Shown here one piece after another: positions 21,957-32,409 of a DNA stretch of 55,401 nt (position 1 is its first letter; the number at the start of each line of letters is the position of its first letter). Origin of the DNA: Morganella morganii H1r. Its GTDB lineage: Bacteria; Pseudomonadota; Gammaproteobacteria; Enterobacterales; Enterobacteriaceae. Below the pieces are notes generated by a model, which made no database searches, was not told the DNA's origin, and saw only the letters and a program-made list of their open reading frames with translations. The translations under genes and the position numbers were made by a program. The stretch spans positions 1-55,401 of the forward strand of contig NZ_AYMP01000020.1 in assembly GCF_000633515.1 (NCBI RefSeq), in the 5' to 3' direction.

Positions 21957-22631
21957 TCAGTTACGGTGTTCGAATGCCAGTGCGCGGCGTTCAATCAGAC
22001 GCATCGCCAGCGTCAGCAGGCTGTTGACAACCAGATAGATAATCCCTGCGGCAATAAAGACATTCAGATCGTAATCCTGACCAAACAGGCGGCGGCTGTA
22101 ACCCATCACTTCAAGCAATGAAATCGTCGTGGCCAGCGAGGTACTTTTGAAAATCAGCACCACTTCATTGGAATAGGACGATAATGCACGTTTAAAGGCA
22201 TAGGGCAGGATAATCCGCATGGTCTGCTTCTGTGACATTCCCAGCGCCTGGCAGGATTGCCACTGACCCGGCGGGATCGCTTTCACCGCACCGTAGAACA
22301 GCAGCGTTGAATAGGCAGCACTGTTGAGCGCCAGTGTCACCATGGCACAGAGCCACGGGGAGGACATCAGTTCCCACAGCAGCGGGTAGTTTTTCAGCCC
22401 TTCAAACTGCGCGGGCCCGAAATAAATCAGGAAAAACTGTACCAGCAGCGGCGTCCCGGTAAACAGAGTGATATACCCTTTGACCAGTGGTGTGAGAACC
22501 CGTGGTTTGAGAGAGAGGATCAGTGTAAACAGGACTGACAGCAGAAACGCCGTAATCAGGGCAGTAAAAGTCAGTGACAGACTGACCGGCAGGCCCGGTA
22601 ATACGGCAAGAATATAATCAAATATGCTCAC
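21957..22631 (-). CDS. artM: Arginine ABC transporter permease ArtM
   Basis: Inner-membrane permease of the His/Glu/Gln/Arg/opine class (224 residues, about five transmembrane helices). The EAA-type loop that contacts the ATPase is seen in [33 protein letters not shown] and [15 protein letters not shown] match E. coli ArtM. Translation starts at a GTG that overlaps the artQ stop (GTGA), so the two are coupled. Confidence 0.94.
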   Translation of the reverse strand: MSIFDYILAVLPGLPVSLSLTFTALITAFLLSVLFTLILSLKPRVLTPLVKGYITLFTGTPLLVQFFLIYFGPAQFEGLKNYPLLWELMSSPWLCAMVTLALNSAAYSTLLFYGAVKAIPPGQWQSCQALGMSQKQTMRIILPYAFKRALSSYSNEVVLIFKSTSLATTISLLEVMGYSRRLFGQDYDLNVFIAAGIIYLVVNSLLTLAMRLIERRALAFEHRN

Positions 22632-23332
22632 TGGCCGCTCCGTTCAAAACGTGTGGTACGCAATTCAATACGTTTGAGGATGTACTGACTGACCAGCGTG
22701 ATGGCGAGATAGATAAGTGCCACAATGCTGTACCAGGTGAAAGGTTCTTCAGTACGGCGGGCAATGCTTTGTGTCTGCAGCATCAGTTCGTTGATACCAA
22801 TCAGGTACACCAGCGCGGTATCTTTCAGCAGAACCAGCCACTGGTTACCGAGTCCCGGCAGGGCGTGACGCCACATCTGCGGCATGACAAAGCGGAGGAA
22901 AATGGTGGTACGGCTCAGACCGAGTGCCTGACCGGCCTCGCGCTGTCCGTCCGGCACCGCTTTCAGCGCACCGCGCAGCGTTTGTGATGCATAGGCGGCA
23001 TAGAGCAGAGACAGGGCGGTGATCCCGCTGAAGATCGGCACATACGGGCCGTTATCGATCTCAAGCGTCAGGGTGAAGAAACCCAGATTGATACCGTCGC
23101 TCAGTCGGAAAATCACTTCCTGCGTGCCGTAATAGACAAACAGAACCACCAGCAGCTCAGGTAAACCACGGATCAGCGTAACAAGACAGGTTCCGGCAAA
23201 GGCGACAGGTTTCCAGCGTACGGTTTCCCAGAGGGTAAACAGCATCGCAAGCACCAGACCAATCAGGAGTGCAGAAACAGCAAGGCCGACGGTTACCCCG
23301 GCGGCGCTTGCTAAAGAGAGAAAATCGTTCAT
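22628..23332 (-). CDS. artQ: Arginine ABC transporter permease ArtQ
   Basis: Partner permease of ArtM (234 residues), same family. The EAA loop is [40 protein letters not shown] and the [14 protein letters not shown] segment are typical. Lies between artI and artM in the order artP-artI-artQ-artM. Confidence 0.94.
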   Translation of the reverse strand: MNDFLSLASAAGVTVGLAVSALLIGLVLAMLFTLWETVRWKPVAFAGTCLVTLIRGLPELLVVLFVYYGTQEVIFRLSDGINLGFFTLTLEIDNGPYVPIFSGITALSLLYAAYASQTLRGALKAVPDGQREAGQALGLSRTTIFLRFVMPQMWRHALPGLGNQWLVLLKDTALVYLIGINELMLQTQSIARRTEEPFTWYSIVALIYLAITLVSQYILKRIELRTTRFERSGQ

Positions 23333-23347
23333 TAAATTTTTATGTTA

Positions 23348-24082
23348 TTACTCAAACCATTTCTTATAGAGGGTATCGTAAGTACCGTCCGCTTTGACCT
23401 CAGTAAGCGCCTTGTTGAGTTTGTCTTTCAGCTCGCTGTTGCCCTTGCGGACCGCAATAGCCAGACCGGTGCCGAAATATTCCGGATCGGTGACACGCTC
23501 ACCCACGGTTTTCAGATTGTCGTTGCTCTTCAGCCATTCATTGATAACAGCTGTGTCACCGAATACGGCATCAATACGTCCGCCTTTCAGATCCAGCACC
23601 GCGTTCTGGTAGCTTTCATAAGGGACAATTTTCATGTCCTTAAACTGCTCCATCAGGTATTTCTGATGCGTGGTGCCGTTCTGGATACCAATCTGTTTCC
23701 CTTTGAGGCTGTCAATGCTATCAAATTTGCCCGCAACTGCAACGAAAACAGCAGAGTTATCATAATAGGTATTGGTGAAATCAACCTGCTTCTGACGCTC
23801 AGGTGTGACGTCAATCCCGGCCATCAGCGCATCAAAACGCTTGTATTTCAGGCTCGGGATCAGGCTGTCAAACGCCTGGTTGGTGAAGGTACATTCCGCA
23901 TCGATTTTGGCACACATCGCCTGAGCCAGATCCACATCAAACCCGACGATTTCGTTTTTCTCATTCACGGTTTCAAACGGGGCATAACTCGCTTCTGTTG
24001 CGAAACGGATTTTTTCTTTTTCTGCCGCCGCTGCGGAGAAAGCAAACGCGCCGATTAATGCGGCAATAACCAGTTTTTTCAT
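23348..24082 (-). CDS. artI: Periplasmic arginine-binding protein ArtI
   Basis: Family 3 solute-binding protein (244 residues) with a signal peptide (MKKLVIAALIGAFAFSAAAA). Ligand-site stretches are IRFATEASYAPFE, GFDVDLAQAMCAK, AFDSLIPSLK, GIDVTPERQKQVDFT and FGDTAVINEWL. It looks closer to ArtI than ArtJ (RFATEASY, VGFDVDLAQA), and the operon order fits ArtI. No separate artJ is present in the window. Confidence 0.92.
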   Translation of the reverse strand: MKKLVIAALIGAFAFSAAAAEKEKIRFATEASYAPFETVNEKNEIVGFDVDLAQAMCAKIDAECTFTNQAFDSLIPSLKYKRFDALMAGIDVTPERQKQVDFTNTYYDNSAVFVAVAGKFDSIDSLKGKQIGIQNGTTHQKYLMEQFKDMKIVPYESYQNAVLDLKGGRIDAVFGDTAVINEWLKSNDNLKTVGERVTDPEYFGTGLAIAVRKGNSELKDKLNKALTEVKADGTYDTLYKKWFE

Positions 24083-24121
24083 AGCAACATCCTATTTTTA
24101 ATGTTCAGTGGCAGAAAATAA

Positions 24122-24850
24122 TCAGTGTGACAGATAACCGGCAAATGCCTCTGTCTGCGGCGTGATAAAGCATTGGGCGCTGCCCTGTTCCACGATGCGG
24201 CCATTTTCCATATACACCACTTTACTGGCGGTTTTACGGGCGATATCCACTTCGTGAGTTACGATCACCTGGGTAATCCCGGTTTGTGACAGCTCTTTAA
24301 TAATATCGACGACCTGAGAGGTAATCTCCGGGTCCAGTGCCGCTGTCGGTTCATCGAATAACAGTACCTGCGGTTCCATCATCAGGGCGCGGGCAATCGC
24401 CACACGCTGCTGCTGGCCGCCGGATAAATGCAGCGGGAAACGGTTTGCAAAATCGGTCAGACGCAGACGTGTCAGCAGTTTTTCCGCTTTCGCCTGAGCG
24501 GCTTCTCTGGTCAGACCCAGCACCCGGACCGGCGCTTCTGTCAGGTTATCCATGACGGTCAGATGCGGCCACAGGTTATACTGCTGAAACACCATACCCA
24601 CGTTCTGACGCAGGGAACGGATCTCTTTGGCAGACGGCGCGGTGGTAAAATCAAAATGGTGATCCGCAATGGTCAGTTCACCGGAACGCGGCATTTCAAG
24701 CAGGTTCAGTGCCCGCAGCAGAGAACTCTTACCGGCACCGCTCGGCCCGAGCAGCACCATGGTTTCGCCCGCACCACATTCCAGGTTGATATCAAACAGC
24801 GCCTGATGCTGTCCGTAAAAGCAATTGATGTTTTTTAATTGAATACTCAT
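24122..24850 (-). CDS. artP: Arginine ABC transporter ATPase ArtP
   Basis: Cytosolic ATPase of the arginine importer (242 residues). Walker [11 protein letters not shown]-loop FQQYNLWPH, signature [10 protein letters not shown], Walker [14 protein letters not shown] and the H-loop VTHE are all present. The start MSIQLKN matches E. coli; the frame is open 21 codons more. First gene of artPIQM, with ARG-box-like sequence about 50 bases upstream. Confidence 0.95.
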   Translation of the reverse strand: MSIQLKNINCFYGQHQALFDINLECGAGETMVLLGPSGAGKSSLLRALNLLEMPRSGELTIADHHFDFTTAPSAKEIRSLRQNVGMVFQQYNLWPHLTVMDNLTEAPVRVLGLTREAAQAKAEKLLTRLRLTDFANRFPLHLSGGQQQRVAIARALMMEPQVLLFDEPTAALDPEITSQVVDIIKELSQTGITQVIVTHEVDIARKTASKVVYMENGRIVEQGSAQCFITPQTEAFAGYLSH

Positions 24851-24896
24851 GCTGTAATTCTGCATACTCAGTGACGTTGAGTGAATATTAACGCCG

Positions 24897-24936
24897 TAAG
24901 AATAAATATGCAATTATTTATGCATAAAAAACTACT
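24897..24936 (-). promoter_or_regulatory. Candidate ArgR boxes upstream of artP
   Basis: AGAATAAATATGCA (24899-24912) matches 12 of 14 core positions of TGAAT-N4-ATTCA, and TGCATAAAAAACTA (24921-24934) matches about 11. Spacing is 22 bases, one more than the usual tandem pair. In E. coli artP is repressed by ArgR-arginine. Plausible but unproven. Confidence 0.45.
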
Positions 24937-24968
24937 GAAAAAGCAAACTAATGATTTTTACTGCGTGA

Positions 24969-26417
24969 TTATGTTTTATCTGATGCCGGAACGACGTATG
25001 CTGCCGCCCGTTTGACGATGGTTTTCGCCATCCCTTTAAAGATGAATAAATGAGCAGGCATCATGGCGAACCAGTAAAGCAGCCCGCTGAATCCGGCGGG
25101 ATGCCACCAGGCGCGCACATCCAGCGTCCGCTGGTGGCCGTGGTCGCGGATGGTAAAGGTCAGCCGTCCCAGCCCGGGGGCTTTCATGCCGAACAGCAGG
25201 GAAAGCTGCTGACGGGGTTTCACGGTGATCACTTTCCAGCCGTCGATTTTATCCCCCGGTGCGAGGGTATCGCGATCCGGGCGGCCGTAAGTGACTTTAT
25301 TACCGCACAGGTCATCCAGACGGGCGCGGACTGACCACAGAATATTGGCATAAAAATAGCCGTCTTTGCCGCCAATCTGCTGCACAACGTGCCACAGGGC
25401 ATCGGCGGAGGCGGAAGTATTCAGGGTAAAACCGGCCTGTTTGGGATAAAAACCGAAGCCCGGCCGCCAGCGGGCGCGGACTTCCGGGTCATAACCCCAG
25501 TCTTCATTATCCACGGCATCCGCTTCATCTTTAAGGGTTTTGCGCACGGCATCATCAAAACTGAGCAGCGTTTGCGGGATCAGCGCCTGAAGCGGCTTTC
25601 CGTCGCCGGGCAGATCATATTTCAGACCCATAATCAGCTCTTTGGCAATACCTTCCGGCACCGTGGTGATCAGCCGCAGAAAGTGGACTGAAATCAGCCG
25701 CAGCGGGATCGGCAGCGGGAGCATCAGCCGTTTTTTGCCGCTGATGGTAATAAAATGGCGGAACATTTCCAGATAACTGAGGTAATCCGGCCCCGTGGCA
25801 TCAAAACGGCGGTTTTCGGTTGCCGGGCGGGAGAGCAGGCCGGTCAGGTAATTCAGCAGGTTTTCCAGGGCAATAGGCGAGGATTTTGAGCGCGCCCAGC
25901 GCGGCGGGGTCAGGATCGGCAGGTTGTACACCATGTCGCGCATGATCTCAAATGCCGCTGAGCCGGGGCCGACAATAATGGCAGCGCGGATCTCGGTGAC
26001 CGGTACGCGGCTGTCCGCGAGGATTTCGCCTGTCAGTTTGCGGGCAGCGAGATGCGGGGAATCACTGTCTTTGTGCTGCATGGCGCTCAGGTAAATCACT
26101 TCCCGCACTGCGGATTTATTCAGCATCTCCTGCACGTTTTCCGCCGCCAGGCGTTCCCGTGCCAGTAAGTCCGCCTCATCCGTCATGCTGTGGACGAGGT
26201 AATACACCACATCAATATCCTGAAACAGGGTTTCCAGGGTAGATTTATCATACAGATCCGCATAGCAGCAGCGGGTATTTTCCCAGCCCTGTGCCTGCAT
26301 CCATTCCACGCGGCGGGCGGCGGCAGTGACCTGATGACCGGCAGCAATCAGCTGCGGGATAAGATTTTGTCCGACATAACCGCTGGCACCCAGCACTAAA
26401 ATCCGTTGTTGTGGCAT
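24969..26417 (-). CDS. ybjT: YbjT, NAD(P)-binding / DUF2867 protein
   Basis: 482-residue two-part protein. The N-terminal part (about 1-260) is an atypical extended SDR with the Rossmann motif VLGASGYVGQNLIPQL and a segment VYYLVHSM; the C-terminal part (from about 310) is a DUF2867 domain, perhaps membrane associated at its end (WFAMMPAHLFIFKGMAK). Function unknown; E. coli YbjT has the same build. It follows lysO by 13 bases. Confidence 0.9.
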   Translation of the reverse strand: MPQQRILVLGASGYVGQNLIPQLIAAGHQVTAAARRVEWMQAQGWENTRCCYADLYDKSTLETLFQDIDVVYYLVHSMTDEADLLARERLAAENVQEMLNKSAVREVIYLSAMQHKDSDSPHLAARKLTGEILADSRVPVTEIRAAIIVGPGSAAFEIMRDMVYNLPILTPPRWARSKSSPIALENLLNYLTGLLSRPATENRRFDATGPDYLSYLEMFRHFITISGKKRLMLPLPIPLRLISVHFLRLITTVPEGIAKELIMGLKYDLPGDGKPLQALIPQTLLSFDDAVRKTLKDEADAVDNEDWGYDPEVRARWRPGFGFYPKQAGFTLNTSASADALWHVVQQIGGKDGYFYANILWSVRARLDDLCGNKVTYGRPDRDTLAPGDKIDGWKVITVKPRQQLSLLFGMKAPGLGRLTFTIRDHGHQRTLDVRAWWHPAGFSGLLYWFAMMPAHLFIFKGMAKTIVKRAAAYVVPASDKT

Positions 26418-26430
26418 ACGTTTTCACTCT

Positions 26431-27330
26431 TCAGGTAAACAGGGCTATCAGCACCGGGGCAAACAGACTGAGGACAAAGCCGTGCACAATCGCGGCCGGG
26501 ACAATCGACACACCGCCGCTGCGCTGCAATACCGGCAGGGTAAAGTCCATCGTGGTGGCACCGCCGAGGCCGAGTGCGGCAGCGCGGTGGCGGTTGATCA
26601 GCAGCGGGATCAGCATAATCGCGGCAATCTCCCGCGCCAGGTCGTTAAAGAAGCCGACACTGCCGAGCACCGGGCCGAAAGCGTCGGTCAGCAGAATACC
26701 GGACAGCGAATACCAGCCGAAGCCGGAGGAGAGCGCCATCCCGGTTTTAACCGGCAGCCCGGCAATCAGTGCCGCGAGTGCGCCGCCGAGCAGTGAGGTA
26801 ACCACCACAATCAGCGAGACCAGCATACCACGGCGGTTGATCAGGATCTGGCGCAGTGTCATGCCGCTGTTGCGCAGCTGGATCCCGACGAGAAACAGCA
26901 GGAAGATCAGCGCGTATTCACTGGCGGCACCGGCAAAGGCGAGAAACGGCCAGCCGAATAACCCGGTGGCAAAGCCAACCAGCAGCACACCACACAGTTG
27001 CAGGGATTCCAGCACCATATGCAGGCGGGAAGGCGGTTTTTGCTGTTTGTGAGCCGGCATCTGCCACGGGTATTTTTTACCGTATAAAAACAGTCCGGCG
27101 AGGTTACAGCCCAGCACCATCACGGAAAAGGTCAGCGTGTACTGCACTATCACCAGCAGATTTGCTCCGAGGTTTTCCACCAGCGCCAGGCTTATCCCCA
27201 TCAGAAACAGAATCACGTACACCATCGCGCTCAGACTGCGGCCGATGATTTTTTTCAGTGCCGTGCTGCTGACCGGGATGAGATAACCCGCAATAAGCGG
27301 GGCGAGAATAATTAATAACCCTGAATACAT
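26431..27330 (-). CDS. lysO: Lysine exporter LysO
   Basis: Inner-membrane exporter of L-lysine and thialysine (299 residues, about eight transmembrane helices), formerly YbjE/DUF340. Characteristic stretches are IGRSLSAMVYVILFLMGISLA, FLVGIQLRNSG, LSSGFGWYSLSGILL and DLAREIAAIMLIP with the acidic residues needed for transport. Co-transcribed with ybjT, divergent from ybjD. Confidence 0.93.
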   Translation of the reverse strand: MYSGLLIILAPLIAGYLIPVSSTALKKIIGRSLSAMVYVILFLMGISLALVENLGANLLVIVQYTLTFSVMVLGCNLAGLFLYGKKYPWQMPAHKQQKPPSRLHMVLESLQLCGVLLVGFATGLFGWPFLAFAGAASEYALIFLLFLVGIQLRNSGMTLRQILINRRGMLVSLIVVVTSLLGGALAALIAGLPVKTGMALSSGFGWYSLSGILLTDAFGPVLGSVGFFNDLAREIAAIMLIPLLINRHRAAALGLGGATTMDFTLPVLQRSGGVSIVPAAIVHGFVLSLFAPVLIALFT

Positions 27331-27566
27331 GTGTGTCGTTTCCGTAAAATAATACTGCCTTTACTTATGTTCGTGTCAGTCTCTGGTTAAAAAGCAGACG
27401 ATTATAGCGGCATTCTCACCAGAATTGCTACGTATCCCTCTGTTTTTGTGTTTAGTATAAGTCAAAACCGTTTTTATTTATTACATTGTGATAATACTTT
27501 ATTGTGATCATTAGTGTGACAGTATTGTCATAAAACAGGCGGTATCCGGCAAACAGTGAGGGAACT

Positions 27567-29249
27567 ATGATTCTGGAAAGAGTGGAAATTCTGGGTTTTC
27601 GCGGTATTAACCGCCTGTCATTACCACTGACCGGCAATACGGTTCTGATCGGTGAAAACGCCTGGGGGAAATCCAGCCTGCTGGATGCCCTGACGCTGAC
27701 GCTGTCACCGCAGGCGCTGAATGCGAAATTTGTCCTGAGTGATTTTTATCACGCTGCCGACAGCGAAGCCGGGCCTGTCCGCCATCTGCAGATTGTCCTG
27801 ACATTCCGTGAAACCCGGCCCGGACGCTCCCGCTCCCGCCGTTTCCGTGAACTGGCGCCGCTGTGGCGCACCAACGGGGATGAGTATCTGCGGATCAACT
27901 ACCGTGTCAGCGCGGATCTGGCGGATGACAACACCATTACCAGTCAGCGCACCTTTCTGGATGAGGCGGGCGAGCCGCTGCTGCCGGCGGAAACCGATAA
28001 GTTTATCAGCGAAATTATCCGCCTCTATCCGGTACTGCGTCTGCGCGATGCCCGCTTTATGCGCGGTCTGAAAAAAAATGTGCCCGATTGTGAGGAAGAG
28101 GAATATGATCTCCGCACACAAACGGAGACCTTCAACAACCGGATGGCGGATCTGACCCGTGCCCTGGTGAGCAACCCGCAGACACTCTCCAATGATGATT
28201 TGCAGGATGGCCTTGAGGCCATGAAACAGCTGCTCAGCCACTACTTTGCCGAGCAGGGGGAGTATCTGCTCGATCGCCGCAAAGCCAAACGGCTGAATAT
28301 CGAACCGCGCCAGCGGGCGTGGCAGGCGCTGGAAGGGATTAACCGTGTGGTGGCCGGCCCCAATCAGCGCAATGTGCGGCTGATTATCCTCGGCATGTTT
28401 GCCGCGCTGCTCCAGTCCAACAGCGGTCTGAAGCTCGACCCCTATGCCCGTCCGATCATTATCGTTGAAGACCCGGAAACCCGCCTGCATCCGATCATGT
28501 TGTCGGTGGCGTGGGGTCTGCTCAATCTGTTTTCCTTACAGCGTATTACCACCACCAATTCCGGCGAATTGCTCTCACTGGTACCGATTCATGATATCTG
28601 CCGCCTGGTGCGGGAATCCACCCGTGTTGCCGCTTACCGGCTGGGAGAAAATCATCTGTCGCCGGAAGAGCTGCGGCGTATCTCATTCCACATCCGCTTT
28701 AACCGCCCGTCCGCATTGTTTGCCCGCTGCTGGCTGCTGGTGGAGGGAGAGACGGAAATCTGGCTGATGAACGACCTGGCAAAACAGTGCAATTATTTCT
28801 TTGAGACAGAGGGCATCAAGGTGATTGAGTTTGCCCAGTGCGGTCTTAAACCTTTGTTAAAGTTTGCCAACAAAATGGGTATAGAATGGCATACGCTGGT
28901 TGACGGCGACGAAGCCGGTAAGAAATACGCAGCTACCGCCGCTCATTTCTCATCGGGGCTCAATGATGTCGAGCAGGACAGACTGACCCGTCTGCCCGCG
29001 CCGGATATGGAGCACTTTTTATATCGCGAGGGGTTCAGCCGCCTGTATCACCAGGTCGCGGATATTCCGGAAAATATAAAAATGCCGGCCCGCCGGGTCA
29101 TAACCAAAGCGATTCACCGCACCTCAAAACCGGATCTGGCGATTGCGATTGCCAACAATGCGGCGAGCCGGGGTGTGGATTCTATCCCGCTGTTGCTGCG
29201 CCGGATGTTCTCCCGCGTGGCATGGCTCGCCAGAGGGCGCGCTAACTGA
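27567..29249 (+). CDS. ybjD: OLD-family ATPase/nuclease YbjD
   Basis: 560-residue protein: an N-terminal ABC-type ATPase (Walker A GENAWGKSS near residue 29, start MILERVEILGFRGIN), an ABC Walker B-like IIVEDPETRLHP, and a C-terminal Toprim nuclease domain (LLVEGETE, then VDGDEAGKKYA). This is the class 1 OLD layout, without a UvrD-type partner downstream; the neighbours are macAB, and E. coli YbjD is equally solitary. Probably acts on DNA in repair or defence, but no assay-level function is known to me. GAGGGA precedes the ATG. Confidence 0.92.
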   Translation: MILERVEILGFRGINRLSLPLTGNTVLIGENAWGKSSLLDALTLTLSPQALNAKFVLSDFYHAADSEAGPVRHLQIVLTFRETRPGRSRSRRFRELAPLWRTNGDEYLRINYRVSADLADDNTITSQRTFLDEAGEPLLPAETDKFISEIIRLYPVLRLRDARFMRGLKKNVPDCEEEEYDLRTQTETFNNRMADLTRALVSNPQTLSNDDLQDGLEAMKQLLSHYFAEQGEYLLDRRKAKRLNIEPRQRAWQALEGINRVVAGPNQRNVRLIILGMFAALLQSNSGLKLDPYARPIIIVEDPETRLHPIMLSVAWGLLNLFSLQRITTTNSGELLSLVPIHDICRLVRESTRVAAYRLGENHLSPEELRRISFHIRFNRPSALFARCWLLVEGETEIWLMNDLAKQCNYFFETEGIKVIEFAQCGLKPLLKFANKMGIEWHTLVDGDEAGKKYAATAAHFSSGLNDVEQDRLTRLPAPDMEHFLYREGFSRLYHQVADIPENIKMPARRVITKAIHRTSKPDLAIAIANNAASRGVDSIPLLLRRMFSRVAWLARGRAN

Positions 29250-29263
29250 GGAACAAGGTGTTA

Positions 29264-30373
29264 ATGAAAGCAGTTTCAACGAAAAAAATAGTGACCGCCG
29301 GCATTCTGATTATTCTGATCGCCGGCGGTTTCTGGTTCTTCACCCGCGAAGACGCGCCGGTCAGCTATATGACAGCGGATGTGCAGCGCGGCACACTCGA
29401 AAAGAAAGTGATGGCCACCGGCAAGCTGGATGCACTGCAGAAAGTGGATGTCGGTGCGCAGGTCAACGGACAGTTGCAGACCCTGAATGTCAAAGAGGGA
29501 GACTTTGTTAAGAAAGGGGATCTGCTGGCGGTTATCGACCCGGTCAAAGCACAGAACGTGGTGATTGAGGCTGAGCAGACGGTCAGTGAAATCAAAGCAC
29601 GGCTGAAGCAGGCAGAGGCGGAGTATGCCTTTGCACAGGCGACCTATCAGCGGCGGCTGGCACTGGCAAAAACACAGGTTATCTCAAAACAGGATGTGGA
29701 TGAGGCGCGGCGCAATATGGATGTGCAGCGTGCGGCGATTGACACCTACAAAGCCCAGGTGGCACGTAATCAGGCCACACTCGATACCGCCCGCAATGAT
29801 TTGCAGTACACCAATATCCGTGCGCCGATGGACGGCGTGGTGACGGAGCTGAAAACCTTACAGGGCCAGACAGTGATTGCCATGCAGCAGGCGCCGACCA
29901 TCCTTTCCCTGGCGGATCTCGATACCATGCTGGTGAATGCGGAAGTCTCCGAGGCAGATGTGGTGTATCTGAAACCCGGCCAGAAAGCCACGTTCAGCGT
30001 GCTGGGCGCGCCGGACAAATCCTTCAGCGGTGTGATCACCGATATTCTGCCGAAACCGCAGAAAATCAATGACGCTATTTTCTATTATGCCCGTTTTGAA
30101 GTCCCGAACCCGCAGCATGTGCTGAAACTGGACATGACCGCCCAGGTCACTATCGCGCTGGAAAACCGTGAAAATGTGCTGAAAATCCCGCTGGCGGCAC
30201 TGGGTAAAGAGATTTCCCCGACCGAATACGAAGTGCAGGTGCTGGTGAATGGTCAGCCGGAAACCCGTCAGGTGACACTCGGCACCCGTAATGATGTGGA
30301 GGCTGAGGTGACAAAAGGCCTGACGGAGCATGAGAAAGTGGTGACCGGGATTGATGACGGCACAGCAGGATAA
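29264..30373 (+). CDS. macA: MacA, periplasmic adaptor of macrolide/toxin efflux
   Basis: Membrane-fusion protein (369 residues) linking MacB to TolC. It has an N-terminal membrane helix (about 7-24), a split lipoyl domain (KVDVGAQVNGQLQTLNV and YTNIRAPMDGVVT), a coiled-coil hairpin (about 95-165) and beta-barrel parts. AAGGTG is just upstream of the ATG at 29264; the GTG at 29258 is less likely. It follows ybjD by 14 bases and precedes macB by three. Confidence 0.94.
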   Translation: MKAVSTKKIVTAGILIILIAGGFWFFTREDAPVSYMTADVQRGTLEKKVMATGKLDALQKVDVGAQVNGQLQTLNVKEGDFVKKGDLLAVIDPVKAQNVVIEAEQTVSEIKARLKQAEAEYAFAQATYQRRLALAKTQVISKQDVDEARRNMDVQRAAIDTYKAQVARNQATLDTARNDLQYTNIRAPMDGVVTELKTLQGQTVIAMQQAPTILSLADLDTMLVNAEVSEADVVYLKPGQKATFSVLGAPDKSFSGVITDILPKPQKINDAIFYYARFEVPNPQHVLKLDMTAQVTIALENRENVLKIPLAALGKEISPTEYEVQVLVNGQPETRQVTLGTRNDVEAEVTKGLTEHEKVVTGIDDGTAG

Positions 30374-30376
30374 TTC

Positions 30377-32323
30377 ATGAGCGCATTATTAGAATTGCGG
30401 AATATTTACCGCCGTTATCCTTCCGGTGACAGCAGTGTCACGGTGCTGGATGATGTCTCGCTGACTATCAGTGCCGGGGAAATGGTGGCGATTATCGGTC
30501 AGTCCGGTTCCGGTAAATCCACGCTGATGAATATCCTCGGCTGCCTGGACACGCCGAGCGGCGGGCACTATTTTGTTGCCGGGAAAAACACAGCAGAGCT
30601 GAGCGGTGATGAACTGGCAGCGCTGCGCCGTGAACATTTCGGCTTTATTTTCCAGCGTTACCATCTGTTATCCCATCTCAGTGCTGAGCAAAATGTGGAA
30701 ATGCCCGCTATCTATGCCGGACTGAGTGCCCGTGAGCGCCGTGAACGGGCCACAGCGCTGTTGCAGCGCCTGGGTCTGGGGGAGCGGCTGATTTACCGGC
30801 CGGGACAGCTCTCCGGCGGACAGCAGCAGCGTGTCAGTATCGCCCGCGCCCTGATGAACGGCGGGGAAGTGATCCTCGCGGATGAACCGACAGGCGCACT
30901 CGACAGCCAGTCGGGCAAAGAGGTGATGGCTATTCTGCGCCAGCTCTGTGATGCAGGGCATACGGTGATTATCGTCACCCATGACCCGTCTATTGCCGCA
31001 CAGGCGGCGCGGATCATTGAAATCAAAGACGGACATATCCTCAGCGACAGCGGATCAGTCATTAATCCGCAGGCGAAAGCCCTGGCCGCGAAACCACCGC
31101 TGAAAAGCAGTGCGTTCAGCCGCTTCATAGGCCGCTTTAATGAAGCGCTGCTGATGGCCTGGCGGGCCATGGTGGTCAACAAGATGCGGACACTGCTCAC
31201 CATGCTGGGCATTATTATCGGGATTGCCTCCGTGGTGACCATTCTGGTGATCGGGGATGCCGCCAAAGCGCTGGTGCTGTCGGATATCAAATCCATCGGC
31301 ACCAACACCATTTTTGTCTATCCCGGCAAAGACTTCGGCAGTGATCCGGGGCAGGATCAGCAATCCCTGAAACCCGGCGATGTGGATGTGATCCGCCAGC
31401 AGCCGTATGTCTATGCGGCGTCAGCGGAAATAGAGAACGGCGCGCGTCTGCGCAGAGGCAATCTCGACTCCGCAGCCCGTGTCACCGGGATCGGGCCGGA
31501 CTTTTTCACCGTGTATGACATGCGTTTCGGTGAAGGGCGGGCGTTCTCTCCGGAGATGTATGAACGCCGTTCTCAGGTTGTCATCATCGATATGAATACC
31601 AAACGCAAGCTCTTTCCGCATCAGAATAATGTGGTCGGGGAAATGCTGCTGGTGGGCAACATGCCTGCAACGGTGGTCGGTGTGATTGCAGATCGCAAAT
31701 CTATGTTCGGTAACTCGAAAACCTTACAGGTCTGGATGCCGTACACCACCCTGACCGGGCGGCTGATGCAGCGCAACTATCTGGATATGATCTCCGTGCG
31801 TATCCGTGACGGTTACAACACCAAAAATGCGGAAGAACAGCTGGTGCGGCTGATGACGCTGCGCCACGGCAAAAAAGATACCTTCACCTACAACCTCGAC
31901 AGCATTGTGAAAACCGTGGATAAAACCACGACCACCATGCAGCTCTTCCTGACCCTGGTGGCGGTGATTTCGCTGGTGGTGGGCGGTATCGGGGTGATGA
32001 ACATCATGCTGGTCAGTGTGACGGAACGTACCCGTGAAATCGGCATCCGTATGGCGGTCGGTGCGCGGGCGGGAGATGTCATGCAGCAGTTTCTGATTGA
32101 GGCGGTGCTGGTGTGTCTGATGGGCGGGGCTATCGGTCTGGGGCTTTCTTATTCCATTGCCTTTGCCGCCAAAATGGCACTGCCGGACTGGGAATTTGTC
32201 TTCCGCCCTGCGGCAATTATCAGCGCAGTGCTCTGTTCGACCGCGATCGGGATCGTCTTCGGCTTTCTGCCTGCCAGAAATGCGGCTAAACTTGATCCTA
32301 TTGATGCACTGGCGCGGGAATAG
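30377..32323 (+). CDS. macB: MacB, ABC efflux transporter
   Basis: 648-residue type VII ABC transporter: N-terminal ATPase (Walker A GQSGSGKSTLMN, signature [15 protein letters not shown], Walker B VILADEP, H-loop VTHD), then four membrane helices with a large periplasmic domain between the first and second (about 295-520). Uses ATP to drive TolC-dependent extrusion of macrolides, lipopeptide and heat-stable toxins (known of the family). The C-terminal FGFLPARNAAKLDPIDALARE is standard. Confidence 0.95.
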   Translation: MSALLELRNIYRRYPSGDSSVTVLDDVSLTISAGEMVAIIGQSGSGKSTLMNILGCLDTPSGGHYFVAGKNTAELSGDELAALRREHFGFIFQRYHLLSHLSAEQNVEMPAIYAGLSARERRERATALLQRLGLGERLIYRPGQLSGGQQQRVSIARALMNGGEVILADEPTGALDSQSGKEVMAILRQLCDAGHTVIIVTHDPSIAAQAARIIEIKDGHILSDSGSVINPQAKALAAKPPLKSSAFSRFIGRFNEALLMAWRAMVVNKMRTLLTMLGIIIGIASVVTILVIGDAAKALVLSDIKSIGTNTIFVYPGKDFGSDPGQDQQSLKPGDVDVIRQQPYVYAASAEIENGARLRRGNLDSAARVTGIGPDFFTVYDMRFGEGRAFSPEMYERRSQVVIIDMNTKRKLFPHQNNVVGEMLLVGNMPATVVGVIADRKSMFGNSKTLQVWMPYTTLTGRLMQRNYLDMISVRIRDGYNTKNAEEQLVRLMTLRHGKKDTFTYNLDSIVKTVDKTTTTMQLFLTLVAVISLVVGGIGVMNIMLVSVTERTREIGIRMAVGARAGDVMQQFLIEAVLVCLMGGAIGLGLSYSIAFAAKMALPDWEFVFRPAAIISAVLCSTAIGIVFGFLPARNAAKLDPIDALARE

Positions 32324-32349
32324 CCGCGCACAGTCTGAAAATACGAATA

Positions 32350-32382
32350 CGTCGCGGAATGACGATTGACATTACCGCGACG
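32350..32382. terminator. Hairpin between macB and cspD
   Basis: CGTCGCGG and CCGCGACG form a perfect eight-pair stem with a 17-base loop between two converging genes. The T-run on the macB side (ATAATTTTGTT) is distant, so efficiency is doubtful. Confidence 0.5.
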
Positions 32383-32409
32383 ATCCGCATAATTTTGTTA
32401 AATACCGTG

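Noticed and set aside
27567-29249. YbjD as part of a Gabija-like defence pair
   Set aside because: The OLD layout fits, but no UvrD/PcrA-type helicase gene is next to it; neighbours are lysO and macAB, as for the solitary E. coli YbjD.
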